Below are positions 29,118 to 38,210 of a DNA stretch of 64,000 bases, piece after piece (within the stretch, counting starts at the first letter, position 1; the number at the start of each line of letters is the position of its first letter). This DNA comes from Paenibacillus sp. FSL H7-0737. Lineage in GTDB: Bacteria; Bacillota; Bacilli; Paenibacillales; Paenibacillaceae. A model generated the notes under the pieces. The model worked only from the letters and a program-made list of their open reading frames with translations. It had not been told where the DNA came from and searched no databases. The stretch is from positions 5,332,001 to 5,396,000 of the forward strand of contig NZ_CP009279.1 in NCBI RefSeq assembly GCF_000758545.1. Direction: 5' to 3'. Position numbers and translations under genes: made by a program.

Positions 29118-29995
29118 TATTCAGCACGCTCCTCCGTAAAAACAACAATCAGCTGCTTCCAGTCTTGAAATTCTGCTGAAGGCTTAATCACTGCTGTGGA
29201 GGTTAATCCAAATTCACCAACCTCAACGCTTTCAACTGTACCGATGGTCAATCCTCGCGGATACAATCCCCCAATACCAGAAGAAACGATAACATCCTTC
29301 GGCGCAATAGGATCACCTGGCGGGATCTTGTTCATCAATAACTTGTTTGTCTTCGGATCATAGCTTTCAATCATACCAAAGGTTTTGCCCTCTTTGTTAA
29401 TAGCGGTTGCCGCAATTGGCGGCTGAGAATTAGGGTCATTCGTATCCATCATGGTCATCAGCTTCACCGTAGAGGTGAAATTGCTGACTTGACTAATAAC
29501 ACCAACCAAACCATCCACCGAAATCACAGACATATTTGGTCGAACGCCATCTTTAGCGCCTAAATCGATTACAATCGTACTATTGCTTGGTTCTGTTGTC
29601 TGACTAACCACCTGCGCAATATGGTATTGATATTTATACAATTCCTCCTGAGCTTTCGTGAACTTCAACTGTTCCTTTAACTGCTCATTTTCTACCTGAA
29701 TGAAATTGTATTGCGCTTTATCACGTGCATATTGGGCGGCTAGAATCTTCAGCTGCTCATTTTCCTTAGAAAGATCTTTCAGATTTCCGATATCTTCAAA
29801 CAAGCCCGCTACATATCCAGCGGGCTTGTAGAACATTTTTTGCACGAAACCAGTAGTATCTCTAAGAAAGTTCTCCGGCCAGGACAAGGAACTCCTTGAT
29901 GCCAAGCTGAAGCCCATCACCACAATGAACAGCACCAGTGTAATCAACAGAATAAACAGACGTTTATTGCTTAAGAGTTTAAACAGTTTCAACAC
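29117..29995 (-). CDS. mreC: Rod shape-determining protein MreC
   Basis: The 292-residue protein has one N-terminal membrane segment, a coiled coil (about 75-115, rich in ENEQLK) and the two beta-barrel domains of MreC outside the membrane (VIDLGAKDGVRPNMSV, GIGGLYPRGLTIGTV). It scaffolds cell-wall elongation enzymes. Start: GTG 29995 lies directly on the Shine-Dalgarno sequence, so TTG 29992 or a nearby codon may be the real start. Confidence 0.93.
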   Translation of the reverse strand: MLKLFKLLSNKRLFILLITLVLFIVVMGFSLASRSSLSWPENFLRDTTGFVQKMFYKPAGYVAGLFEDIGNLKDLSKENEQLKILAAQYARDKAQYNFIQVENEQLKEQLKFTKAQEELYKYQYHIAQVVSQTTEPSNSTIVIDLGAKDGVRPNMSVISVDGLVGVISQVSNFTSTVKLMTMMDTNDPNSQPPIAATAINKEGKTFGMIESYDPKTNKLLMNKIPPGDPIAPKDVIVSSGIGGLYPRGLTIGTVESVEVGEFGLTSTAVIKPSAEFQDWKQLIVVFTEERAE

Positions 29996-30057
29996 CCTCT
30001 AACAACAGTATTTCTCCCATAACAGGGGTTGACGTACACAAGTGGCAATACATAGGC

Positions 30058-31092
30058 TTATCTCTTAGAGCGAAGACTGGAACTGCTGCGACTCTTGAAC
30101 AAATGGATATTATCAAGCGCCTTTCCTGTTCCAATCGCTACACAATCCAGAGGGTTCTCAGCGACAATAACTGGCATTCCAGTTTCACGCGCAAGCAGTT
30201 TATCCAAGTTACGAAGCAAGGCGCCTCCACCTGTCAAGACAATCCCGCGATCCATAATATCTGCTGCGAGCTCCGGTGGACATTTTTCCAAAGTTACTTT
30301 AACAGCTTCAATAATAGAACTCACTGTATCGGACAATGCTTCACAGATCTCATCAGAAGTAATTGTAAGCGTCTTTGGCAGGCCTGTAACGAGATCGCGT
30401 CCGCGAATTTCCATAGTCTCAGCTTTCTCAAGTGGCAAGGCAGAACCTACATCCATTTTAAGCTGTTCCGAAGTACGTTCACCAATCATCAGATTGTACT
30501 GACGTTTGATGTACTGAATGATGGACTCATCCGCTTCATCACCCGCAACACGTACGGAACGACTAGTAACAATACCGCCGAGTGAAATTACAGCAACTTC
30601 AGTAGTACCTCCGCCGATATCAACAACCATACTTCCTGTTGGCTCCCATACCGGTAGATCTGCACCAATCGCTGCAGCAAAAGGTTCCTCGATAATGTAA
30701 GCTTCGCGAGCACCAGCTTGTCTAGTAGCATCTTCTACGGCACGTTGCTCTACAGCAGTAATGCCGGATGGTACGCAGACCATTACATTAGGGTGACGTT
30801 GGAACATAGAACGTTGTTTCTGTGCTTGACGAATAAAATATTTTATCATCGTAGCCGTTGTGTCAAAATCAGCGATAACGCCATCCTTCATCGGACGGAT
30901 CGCACGAATGTTTCCCGGTGTACGACCGATCATCTTTTTAGCGGATTCACCCACGGCTTCAATCGTCTTAGTGTCAGTGTTAATGGCTACAACGGAAGGC
31001 TCTCTTACAACGATCCCCTTACCGCGTACATAGACAAGCGTATTCGCTGTCCCCAAGTCAATTCCTAAATCTTTCGTAAAACTACCCAACAT
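30058..31092 (-). CDS. mreB: Rod shape-determining actin MreB
   Basis: The 344-residue bacterial actin has the nucleotide-binding motifs DLGTANTLVYVRGKG, VDIGGGTTEVAV and TGGGALL. It forms filaments that guide side-wall synthesis. ATG 31092 has AAGGAG upstream. It is the first gene of mreBCD. Confidence 0.97.
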   Translation of the reverse strand: MLGSFTKDLGIDLGTANTLVYVRGKGIVVREPSVVAINTDTKTIEAVGESAKKMIGRTPGNIRAIRPMKDGVIADFDTTATMIKYFIRQAQKQRSMFQRHPNVMVCVPSGITAVEQRAVEDATRQAGAREAYIIEEPFAAAIGADLPVWEPTGSMVVDIGGGTTEVAVISLGGIVTSRSVRVAGDEADESIIQYIKRQYNLMIGERTSEQLKMDVGSALPLEKAETMEIRGRDLVTGLPKTLTITSDEICEALSDTVSSIIEAVKVTLEKCPPELAADIMDRGIVLTGGGALLRNLDKLLARETGMPVIVAENPLDCVAIGTGKALDNIHLFKSRSSSSLRSKR

Positions 31093-31131
31093 GCTAATTC
31101 TCCTTTTCCTAAGTAAATCTTCACATTTATA

Positions 31132-31821
31132 TTACATGTGTCCTTTTTCTTTCAAGCTTACAAAGCTGCTATCACCGATAATTAGATGATCTAACACGTC
31201 AATCCCGACAATCTCGCCTGCCTGAAGCAGTCTTGAGGTCAAGGAGATATCCTCCGGACTAGGCGTTGGATCACCACTAGGATGATTATGTGCGCATATG
31301 ATAGAGGCACTACTACATTTTATAGCTGCTCGGAATACCTCACGAGGATGAACAATCGAAGCATTAAGACTGCCCATAGACAACGTTTCTTGTCCTATCA
31401 CATGATTCTTCGTATTCAGAAACAAGCAGACAAAATGCTCCTTCTGCAGATAACGCAATTGCTCAGTCAGTATCTCCGCAGCGTCCTCAGGACAACGGAT
31501 AATGACCGGCATGTTAAACCTGGAGTTCGCAAGGCGCCTTCCAAGTTCGATGCCTGCTTTTAGTTGCACGGCCTTGGCAGGGCCGATACCTTTGATTTCG
31601 GTCAGTTCTTCGATGCTAAGGTCAACTAGCCCACGCAGGCCACCGATTTTCCCCAGCATCTGCTGTGCAATATGAATAGCCGATTCACGGCGTGTTCCCG
31701 TACGCAGCAGAATGGCTAACAACTCCGCTTGACTTAATGATTCCGCCCCATAATGCATCATGCGCTCTCTTGGTCGTTCTTCATGGGGGAGGTCCCGCAG
31801 CATTACTGATTGCGACTCCAT
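31132..31821 (-). CDS. radC: RadC-family JAB domain protein
   Basis: The 229-residue protein has an N-terminal helix-hairpin-helix region (GIGPAKAVQLKAGIELGRR) and a C-terminal JAB/MPN domain with the metal motif HNHPSGDP and a trailing Asp. A role in DNA repair was proposed long ago and is not well supported. It lies between maf and mreB, as in B. subtilis (ysxA). Confidence 0.92.
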   Translation of the reverse strand: MESQSVMLRDLPHEERPRERMMHYGAESLSQAELLAILLRTGTRRESAIHIAQQMLGKIGGLRGLVDLSIEELTEIKGIGPAKAVQLKAGIELGRRLANSRFNMPVIIRCPEDAAEILTEQLRYLQKEHFVCLFLNTKNHVIGQETLSMGSLNASIVHPREVFRAAIKCSSASIICAHNHPSGDPTPSPEDISLTSRLLQAGEIVGIDVLDHLIIGDSSFVSLKEKGHM

Positions 31822-31845
31822 CCCTATCCCTCTTTCCCAAGCTTC

Positions 31846-32442
31846 CTACCGGTTCAATACAGTTATACCGAACTCGGACAGCATTTCGCCAAGAAGCGAC
31901 AGCGGCAATCCGACAACATTGAAATAACAGCCTTCAATTCGTTCCACCAAGGTGGAGCCAAGCCCTTGTATCGCATAAGAGCCAGCCTTATCAGCGGGCT
32001 CTCCCGTAGCTATATAAGCAATAATTTCATTCTCCGTCATTGCTCTCATCGTTACGGAAGTAACACGGTGCTCCACTATAGTCTTTCCATGCGGAAGTCC
32101 AATACAGGCTACACCCGTGTATACCTTATGATTCCGGCCCTGAAGTCTGGTAAGCATCGATTTACTGTCCAGCTCGTCCACCGGTTTGCCTAGCACAGTG
32201 TTATCTAGTACAACAATCGTATCACTACCAATAATTACTGCGTTACGCTCTCCTGCTGCAGCCACTACAGCCTCTGCTTTTCGCAGAGCCAAACTGCGCA
32301 CGATTTGCTCCGGCGTAAAGTCCGGTGGTGTGCTTTCATCAGCTTCGCTGGTAATGACCTCAAAAGGCAAGCCCAGTAAAGACAAAAGCTCTCGTCGACG
32401 CGGTGAACCTGAGGCTAAAATAATGTGTTGTGAGTTGTCCAC
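31846..32442 (-). CDS. maf: Maf-like nucleoside triphosphate pyrophosphatase
   Basis: The 198-residue protein hydrolyses non-canonical or particular pyrimidine nucleotides to monophosphates, and its overproduction blocks septation in B. subtilis. The N-terminal ASGSPRRRELL and the catalytic IIGSDTIVVLD segment are typical, as is SYAIQGLGSTLVERIEGCY. The start is GTG 32442 with GGGA about ten bases upstream. Confidence 0.94.
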   Translation of the reverse strand: MDNSQHIILASGSPRRRELLSLLGLPFEVITSEADESTPPDFTPEQIVRSLALRKAEAVVAAAGERNAVIIGSDTIVVLDNTVLGKPVDELDSKSMLTRLQGRNHKVYTGVACIGLPHGKTIVEHRVTSVTMRAMTENEIIAYIATGEPADKAGSYAIQGLGSTLVERIEGCYFNVVGLPLSLLGEMLSEFGITVLNR

Positions 32443-32476
32443 GTTGTAAACGTCCCTTCTTGATCAGTAACGAGAG

Positions 32477-32722
32477 TTACAGTCTTCGGTACAGCCATAC
32501 AGCTGTAATAATACCGACGAGACTTAGCATGCACAATTTCAAATGAATAGTGATGTCATAGGTTATGATGTCCAAATCGGCTCGCGGAGACCACTTAAGC
32601 ACAGTCGATGTTGTTAGAAAAGAAAGAGCCTTTACCGGCTGCAGTAGCTTGGCGATCCAGGCTCCAGCCAGCCAGCCTAGAATTAGAAATAACAGCAGTG
32701 TTCCTACATTTTTCTTCTTCAT
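32477..32722 (-). CDS. Small membrane protein, DUF4321
   Basis: The 81-residue protein has membrane segments near both ends (LLLFLILGWLAGAWIA and LCMLSLVGIITAVWLYRRL). Size, the extracellular middle and the closing LYRRL resemble DUF4321 proteins, which lie beside maf in many Bacillota. No function is known. ATG 32722 has GAGGGA upstream. Confidence 0.7.
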   Translation of the reverse strand: MKKKNVGTLLLFLILGWLAGAWIAKLLQPVKALSFLTTSTVLKWSPRADLDIITYDITIHLKLCMLSLVGIITAVWLYRRL

Positions 32723-32903
32723 CTCAGTCTTCCCTCGCCATTTTTTGACACCCTAATTATTATACGGTGAAATTGTGATCAATACAAACGTAAAATCCCT
32801 TACGGTAATGTTTACCACCATTTGCACTAAAAGTTGCGGAGCGATACCATCCTCCGTATCAATTATAGTTTAAGTTATATAGGGATAATTTCCTCTTTCG
32901 CGC

Positions 32904-32942
32904 CAAAACAGCAAGCCCCCACATCTGGAGGCTTGCTGTCTT
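32904..32942 (-). terminator. Terminator of the SpoIIB-like gene
   Basis: ACAGCAAGCC pairs with GGCTTGCTGT around TCCAGATGTGG-type bases, followed on the minus strand by TTTTGG. Confidence 0.7.
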
Positions 32943-32962
32943 TAATGTCAACAATCTATCAG

Positions 32963-34198
32963 TTAATTCATTGCAGTTAGCAGCTGTTTCTGGCTAGTCA
33001 AAAAGCTCAGCATCGATTCTTGCACTTCCCAAAGTAGGCCCTGAGCCTTGTTCTTGTTATATTCACTCCAGGCTGATATCCCTTGGCTCATTGATTTCTC
33101 TAACGCTGCGCAAATGCTTTTGGCTTCAGGAGATACGCCTTGTTCCAGCACTTTTACAGCTTCACTCCATTGCAGATGGAGATCACTCATAGCGGGGGTA
33201 TTTGCTGTCGTACTAGTTTGGCCAGCGCTAAGTAAAGAAGCAGATTGACTGCTTAGTTCACTGAGCAGTTGCCCACTCACGGAGAAATAGTTCTTCACTT
33301 CCTCTGCATTACCGGTATAGACAAGCTGTTCAGCCCCGGGAAGTGCCACCTCTCTCACATACAGCTCAATACCCTGATTCTTTAGTCCGCTGCTAAGTAG
33401 CTTGGCCTGTTCACGGTCGGATGACATTCCAGCATACACACGATTGCCGTCGGCAGGATCCATACCCGCGGCCAAACCTGCAGTTAACAGCTCCTGACGA
33501 GCCTCTTCAGCGCCTGCAGGTGTACTGAATACTCCGTACTGCAGCAGATAATAGCTTTGCGCAGCTACTTGAACTGGGATGGTGTTCTTCCCTGCATTTT
33601 CAGTACCCGTCACTGGTAATCCTGATGTACCTACACCTGCCGGATCTTTAGCTCCACTGGACTGCACTGAAGTAGCCGCAATGTCTGCTGTCCCATTTCC
33701 AGAGCTACTGTCCATATTCCCTCCGTAAAAGAAAGAAAGTGCAGCATAACCAAGCAGTACCCCTGTGCCGATGGCTCCCGTAACAGAAAGAGCTAATTTC
33801 CACCAATACGAAGGACGTCGAGTATGATAAGAGCCTCCGTAACTGCCAGAGGATACATTCTCTAATTTATCCCTGCTATCCGAAACCATATCTGACAGAA
33901 GATACGATTGCTGTGTATATCTAAAATCCTTATCCTGTTCGTCCCATTCTTCCTGGCGTGGATCTACAGTACCCGAGTAATAGTCATAGGAATCTTCCGG
34001 TGGTGCCTCATGCGTGGAACGAAAATCAGGCTCATAAAGCCATGTTTGCTGTGCTGGACCTACCTCTTGACGCAGTCCCTCAGCGTACTCTTCAGCTGTA
34101 CCCAATCCGCCATTTGACCAGCGCTCCACCACTTTAGGCTTTGGTTTAGGCTCGTCCTTGTTCACGTCAAATCGGAATGTCATTCTTCCGTTATTCAA
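32963..34198 (-). CDS. SPOR-domain membrane protein, SpoIIB-like
   Basis: The 411-residue bitopic protein has a long acidic cytoplasmic N-terminus (1-130), one membrane segment at about 135-155 (LALSVTGAIGTGVLLGYAALSFF), an outer SPOR domain at about 215-290 (YYLLQYGVFSTPAGAEEAR) and a C-terminal helical part. SPOR domains bind denuded glycan strands at division sites. B. subtilis SpoIIB, encoded next to maf, has the same topology and helps septal wall thinning in engulfment; similarity beyond topology is weak. Start TTG 34198 follows GAGGTG by six bases. Confidence 0.7.
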   Translation of the reverse strand: MNNGRMTFRFDVNKDEPKPKPKVVERWSNGGLGTAEEYAEGLRQEVGPAQQTWLYEPDFRSTHEAPPEDSYDYYSGTVDPRQEEWDEQDKDFRYTQQSYLLSDMVSDSRDKLENVSSGSYGGSYHTRRPSYWWKLALSVTGAIGTGVLLGYAALSFFYGGNMDSSSGNGTADIAATSVQSSGAKDPAGVGTSGLPVTGTENAGKNTIPVQVAAQSYYLLQYGVFSTPAGAEEARQELLTAGLAAGMDPADGNRVYAGMSSDREQAKLLSSGLKNQGIELYVREVALPGAEQLVYTGNAEEVKNYFSVSGQLLSELSSQSASLLSAGQTSTTANTPAMSDLHLQWSEAVKVLEQGVSPEAKSICAALEKSMSQGISAWSEYNKNKAQGLLWEVQESMLSFLTSQKQLLTAMN

Positions 34199-34303
34199 CA
34201 GTTACACCTCACCTCATCTAATCTATAAGTAAATATATGATAGACAATAGAGAGATATGCTATTTTTAAGCCATAGGAATTATGAAAGATTATGCAGATT
34301 CAG

Positions 34304-34331
34304 TTTACATTACATGTACCTTTTATATACT
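34304..34331 (+). promoter_or_regulatory. Candidate promoter of ddh
   Basis: TTTACA (34304-34309) and TATACT (34326-34331) are 16 bases apart. The spacing is one base short of ideal, and the start codon lies 84 bases further on. Confidence 0.4.
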
Positions 34332-34414
34332 ATATAAAAAGAGCTAAAAGTGTACACTATACTAGGTAAGCTAGAAATGATGCTTTAGTTCACTACTGAT
34401 TAGGAGGGCTTCTT

Positions 34415-35401
34415 CTGAAACAAAAAATTCAAGCAGCTATTGTAGGCTACGGAAATTTAGGAAAAGGTGTACGTAAGGCTATCAACCAAAGTGAAGATAT
34501 CGAGCTAGTTGCGATCTTTACGCGCAGAGAACCTGGACAACTGGAAGCCGGAGAAGCCGGTGTGAAGTTCGAACATATCTCTGCCGTCGAACAATATAAG
34601 GGTAAAGTGGATGTTATGATTCTATGCGGAGGATCGGCTACCGATCTGCCAGAACAAACACCAGCCATTGCCCGGATGTTTAATACCGTGGACAGCTTTG
34701 ATACTCATGCCAAAATCCCCGAGTTCTACGAGACCGTTGACGCCGCAGCTAAACAAGGTGGAACACTCAGCGTAATTTCTACTGGTTGGGATCCAGGCTT
34801 ATTCTCAATGAATCGTCTGCTCGCTGAAGCTATTCTTCCACAAGGTAAAGAATACACCTTCTGGGGCAAAGGCGTTAGCCAAGGCCACTCCGATGCGATC
34901 CGCAGAGTAGATGGAGTTAAAGCTGGTGTACAATATACCGTTCCTGTACAAGAGATTATTGAGGCCATTCGCGCTGGTGAAACACCAGAGCTTACCACTC
35001 GTCAAAAACACCTTAGAGAGTGTTTTGTAGTAGCTGAAGCAGGGGCAGATCAAGAACGCATTCGTGCAGAAATCGTGAATATGCCGAACTATTTTGCAGA
35101 TTATGATACTACGGTTACTTTCATCACTGAAGAAGAATTGGCAGCTCAGCATAGCGGAATTCCGCACGGCGGGTTTGTTATTCGCAGTGGTGTAACAGGG
35201 GAAGGTACGAAGCAGATTGTTGAATTCGGCCTGAAGCTGGAGAGCAATCCAGAATTTACAGCTAGTGTTCTCGTGGCCTATGCCAGAGCCGCTCAGCGTA
35301 TGAGTCAAGAAGGACAGAGCGGAGCGCGTACAGTATTCGATATTCCACTTGGAATGTTGTCTCCGAAATCTCCAGAAGAATTGCGCCGTAACCTGCTGTA
35401 A
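34415..35401 (+). CDS. ddh: meso-Diaminopimelate dehydrogenase, CTG start
   Basis: The 328-residue enzyme makes meso-diaminopimelate directly from tetrahydrodipicolinate with NADPH and ammonia, for lysine and peptidoglycan. The Rossmann motif GYGNLGKGVRKAI, CGGSATDLPEQ, FNTVDSFDTHAKIPE and STGWDPGLFSMNRLLAEAI are diagnostic. No ATG, GTG or TTG exists in frame between the stop at 34397 and GTG 34562, which would delete the NADP site. CTG 34415 follows a perfect AGGAGG by about seven bases and gives the normal family length (about 326), so it is the likely start; ATT four codons later is an alternative. The gene is on the plus strand amid minus-strand genes. Confidence 0.88.
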   Translation: MKQKIQAAIVGYGNLGKGVRKAINQSEDIELVAIFTRREPGQLEAGEAGVKFEHISAVEQYKGKVDVMILCGGSATDLPEQTPAIARMFNTVDSFDTHAKIPEFYETVDAAAKQGGTLSVISTGWDPGLFSMNRLLAEAILPQGKEYTFWGKGVSQGHSDAIRRVDGVKAGVQYTVPVQEIIEAIRAGETPELTTRQKHLRECFVVAEAGADQERIRAEIVNMPNYFADYDTTVTFITEEELAAQHSGIPHGGFVIRSGVTGEGTKQIVEFGLKLESNPEFTASVLVAYARAAQRMSQEGQSGARTVFDIPLGMLSPKSPEELRRNLL

Positions 35402-35416
35402 AATCATACAAAAATG

Positions 35417-35459
35417 AAAAAAACCGCGTAGGACCTTAAAACGTCCTCACGGTTTTTTT
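35417..35459. terminator. Bidirectional terminator between ddh and the glycosyltransferase gene
   Basis: AAAAAAACCG...GGAC pairs with GTCC...CGGTTTTTTT, with T runs on both strands. It can end both convergent genes. Confidence 0.9.
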
Positions 35460-35495
35460 CATATACTGCAGGCAGTGCCTTCTCCGGTGTACCTT

Positions 35496-36680
35496 TTACA
35501 CAAGACTAAGAATCTTATTCTTTACATAATTCACTTCGTAATCCTTCAACAATGTACGATGCGCCCGATCAGCAATAATCGTTGCCATCTCAGGATTCTT
35601 TAACAACGTTATTACACTAGCAACAACATCAACTGAGGTATTAGCAAGCAAAATATTACGGTTATGCTCACAGTTCAATCGCTCGCATACTATAGAACTA
35701 GTAACCACCGGCGTTTTGAGTGCCCATGATTCCAGAATGTTTCTGGAGACTTCACAACCTTCAAGGATCGGCACAAGAACCGCTTTAGCACGACGTATAT
35801 AATCAGCAGACGGTTTCAAAGGTCCAGTGATAATGACCGATACATCATCCTTTACAAGCGTCAACACATCCGTATGAACCTCATGACCCGTGATGTAACA
35901 CTTGATATCAGGCACTTGCTCTTTAATCAGAGGGTAGCTTTTCTTAAAGAAGTTTTGAGCAGCCTTAATCCCTTGTCTGGTGTTCATATTCCAGTGCAGA
36001 ACCATTGAATTTTCTTTTGCAACAGGCTCAGTAAAAGCGTCGTATTCATTCATTTTTATGAAATGAGGAACAACATGAACTTTACGGGCATCCGCAAAGG
36101 ATAGAGATTTGAATGAAAGGGCATCCCATTCCGAGGTTGCCAAGAGTACACCCGTTTTATTCATTAGTCTCCGCTTATTCCGCCGAACCAAAGCCTCATT
36201 TAGTTTATAATAAGGATTACTGCTGCTCGGCTTCCCAATTTCTTTTCCAACGGCAAGCCCGCTCTCAAAACGATACGTATCTGTAATAACACTGGCCTCA
36301 GGAAGCAGATTACGAACCATATCAATGCAATTTCCCAACAAGCTATGCGATATAAATACATGTCTGTAATTATTCGATCTACAAAGTTCCATGATGGTAC
36401 TCTTCATGTCTTTCTCCGCATGACTCCGATTAGTGAAATTCCGTAATATATGTAAGGGACGCAGCATAGATCTCCACGAGGTAATGCACCCGTTAATGTA
36501 ATGAACCGTTAGTGCAGTTCCATCATTTGTAGACATATCCTTGTGCGTACTGGCATACGTCAGCAAATCAATATCAAATTTCCCTAGCAAAATCTCGAGA
36601 ATACTCCCTGTTCTCATTTCTCCTTCTAGATCCTCTGCGCTTTGATTCTGTGCTGAAAGGAACAGCATTCTTTCTCGCAT
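35496..36680 (-). CDS. Glycosyltransferase, GT4-like
   Basis: The 394-residue protein has two Rossmann-like halves of the GT-B fold. The second half has VLHWNMNTRQGIKAAQNFF and the donor-binding region with ILEGCEVSRNILESWALKTPVV, the usual E-x7-E pattern of family 4 in slightly altered form. Donor and acceptor are unknown. No signal peptide is present. ATG 36680 has AAGGAG eight bases upstream. It stands alone, convergent to ddh; base composition is like its neighbours. Confidence 0.7.
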   Translation of the reverse strand: MRERMLFLSAQNQSAEDLEGEMRTGSILEILLGKFDIDLLTYASTHKDMSTNDGTALTVHYINGCITSWRSMLRPLHILRNFTNRSHAEKDMKSTIMELCRSNNYRHVFISHSLLGNCIDMVRNLLPEASVITDTYRFESGLAVGKEIGKPSSSNPYYKLNEALVRRNKRRLMNKTGVLLATSEWDALSFKSLSFADARKVHVVPHFIKMNEYDAFTEPVAKENSMVLHWNMNTRQGIKAAQNFFKKSYPLIKEQVPDIKCYITGHEVHTDVLTLVKDDVSVIITGPLKPSADYIRRAKAVLVPILEGCEVSRNILESWALKTPVVTSSIVCERLNCEHNRNILLANTSVDVVASVITLLKNPEMATIIADRAHRTLLKDYEVNYVKNKILSLV

Positions 36681-37016
36681 GACTCTGGCTCCTTGAATTT
36701 TTTATATAAATCCTCTCTACTTATCACTGCAACTTTAGATGCAGTTCAATAGTAACTCATTTCACATAAAATTTTTGTCGATTTATAGGGAAACCTTTAA
36801 AATTTTTATATATTTTCATGCTTTATTCGAAAATAATTGCGATAAACCTATATATATCGCTATTTTTTTGAAGATTCAAGCAAAAAAGCTACTTTTCCAG
36901 TAATACACGAACATGAATTTTCTATTTCAAAATTTTATACTCGTTAGGTATTCTGAACTATTCCCTATGCAAACAAAAAAGTGTCTTCCTCATCTAATGA
37001 CGAAAGGAAGACACTT
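36681..37016. other. AT-rich intergenic region
   Basis: This stretch is very AT-rich. Apart from the terminator at its right end it holds an inverted repeat GCGATA...TATCGC near 36838-36862 followed by seven T on the plus strand, which looks like a weak terminator. I see no gene and no clear promoter. Confidence 0.5.
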
Positions 37017-37018
37017 TT
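36973..37018 (-). terminator. Terminator of the first diguanylate cyclase gene
   Basis: AAAAGTGTCTTCC and GGAAGACACTTTT form a 13-pair stem, with TTTTTT on the minus strand. Confidence 0.9.
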
Positions 37019-38174
37019 ATATTTCGTAGCTTCTAACAACGCAGTTCCGACCCTTTTTCTTAGCTTGATACAATGCATTATCACAAAGTTTGTAGAGATT
37101 ATTTAGTGAAAAACGTTCGCCCGATTCTATCGTAATGACTCCAATACTTAACGTGTAGTGCAGCGGTACACCATGAATCATTGAACCTATAACAGCTGTG
37201 CGCATTCCTTCAGCAATAACATCACTACTCTTCTCATCGGCTCTGTGCAGGAGCACTGCGAACTCTTCTCCCCCAAATCTTCCGATCAGATCACCATGAC
37301 CAAGCTGTTGCTCTATTTTAGACGCCAAATCAGTTAGTACTTGGTCACCTGTATTATGGCCGTAATTATCATTTATGCTCTTAAAGTGATCGACATCCAG
37401 CAGTAAAAAAGAATAGGGCAGTTTCTTCATCGCTGAAGCAGCTATTAAAGGCCGAGCACGCAGAACGAACGACCTGCGATTCAAAATACCGGTCAACTCA
37501 TCATAAGTTGCTACCCGCTCCATTTCTGCAAAGGAATCTTCTCTATAAAGCAGCATAATTCCCGCGGTTCCTAGAAACATATACAAATAAATCCCAAGAT
37601 AAAAAAACAAATAAAGAAATTGTGCAACTTGTGTATTGATTCCTAATACGGAATACAGCGGTTCTAAGGCTCTCCCGGCCAACGACAAGATGACAAGACA
37701 ATATAGCAGTCCCATTATTATTTGTAGCGAAGTCTCCATGACCTTCAGACATAGTATATAAGCAGGATAGGCTATAATCAGAACTCCAGCCAGACAAGCG
37801 ACTGGAATAACGAGAGGATCCTTAGGCATCAACAAATACATAAGCACCACAACGAGAATGGATACTCCGAATAATATAGAATAATATCTCTCCACTTTGC
37901 TCCCGAATACTCTGAGAAGCATTAGAAGCGCCAAGCTTTCGAGCGTGCCTCCAGCCAGAGCAAGAAGTGCTATGATCGGTAAACTAAGTGGTGTATCTAT
38001 AAAATCCTTCAGTAATAAGAGGATCAAGGCTGCTAGTTGCAAATATTTTGCTGTGATAAACAATGAAGAAGTCTGTTCCTGCGGATAACGCAAACGATAC
38101 ACCACGATAAGCAGCACCGTGAACGATTGCCACAAAAAGAGACACACCAGCAGTGTCTGGAGATCCAGATGCAT
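37017..38174 (-). CDS. Membrane diguanylate cyclase (GGDEF)
   Basis: The 385-residue protein has six to seven membrane segments in its first 210 residues and then a GGDEF domain (about 220-385) with the active site written GGEEF in GRFGGEEFAVLL, DVDHFKSINDNYGHNTGD and TLSIGV, so it should make c-di-GMP. The inhibitory RxxD motif five residues before GGEEF is GHGD, so product inhibition is probably absent. Start: GTG 38189 lies in the ribosome binding site, so ATG 38174 is preferred though its spacing is long. It is a paralogue of the next gene. Confidence 0.88.
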   Translation of the reverse strand: MHLDLQTLLVCLFLWQSFTVLLIVVYRLRYPQEQTSSLFITAKYLQLAALILLLLKDFIDTPLSLPIIALLALAGGTLESLALLMLLRVFGSKVERYYSILFGVSILVVVLMYLLMPKDPLVIPVACLAGVLIIAYPAYILCLKVMETSLQIIMGLLYCLVILSLAGRALEPLYSVLGINTQVAQFLYLFFYLGIYLYMFLGTAGIMLLYREDSFAEMERVATYDELTGILNRRSFVLRARPLIAASAMKKLPYSFLLLDVDHFKSINDNYGHNTGDQVLTDLASKIEQQLGHGDLIGRFGGEEFAVLLHRADEKSSDVIAEGMRTAVIGSMIHGVPLHYTLSIGVITIESGERFSLNNLYKLCDNALYQAKKKGRNCVVRSYEI

Positions 38175-38210
38175 ATAAGTGAAGTTCACCTCCCCTAGTA
38201 TTCCTGACTC

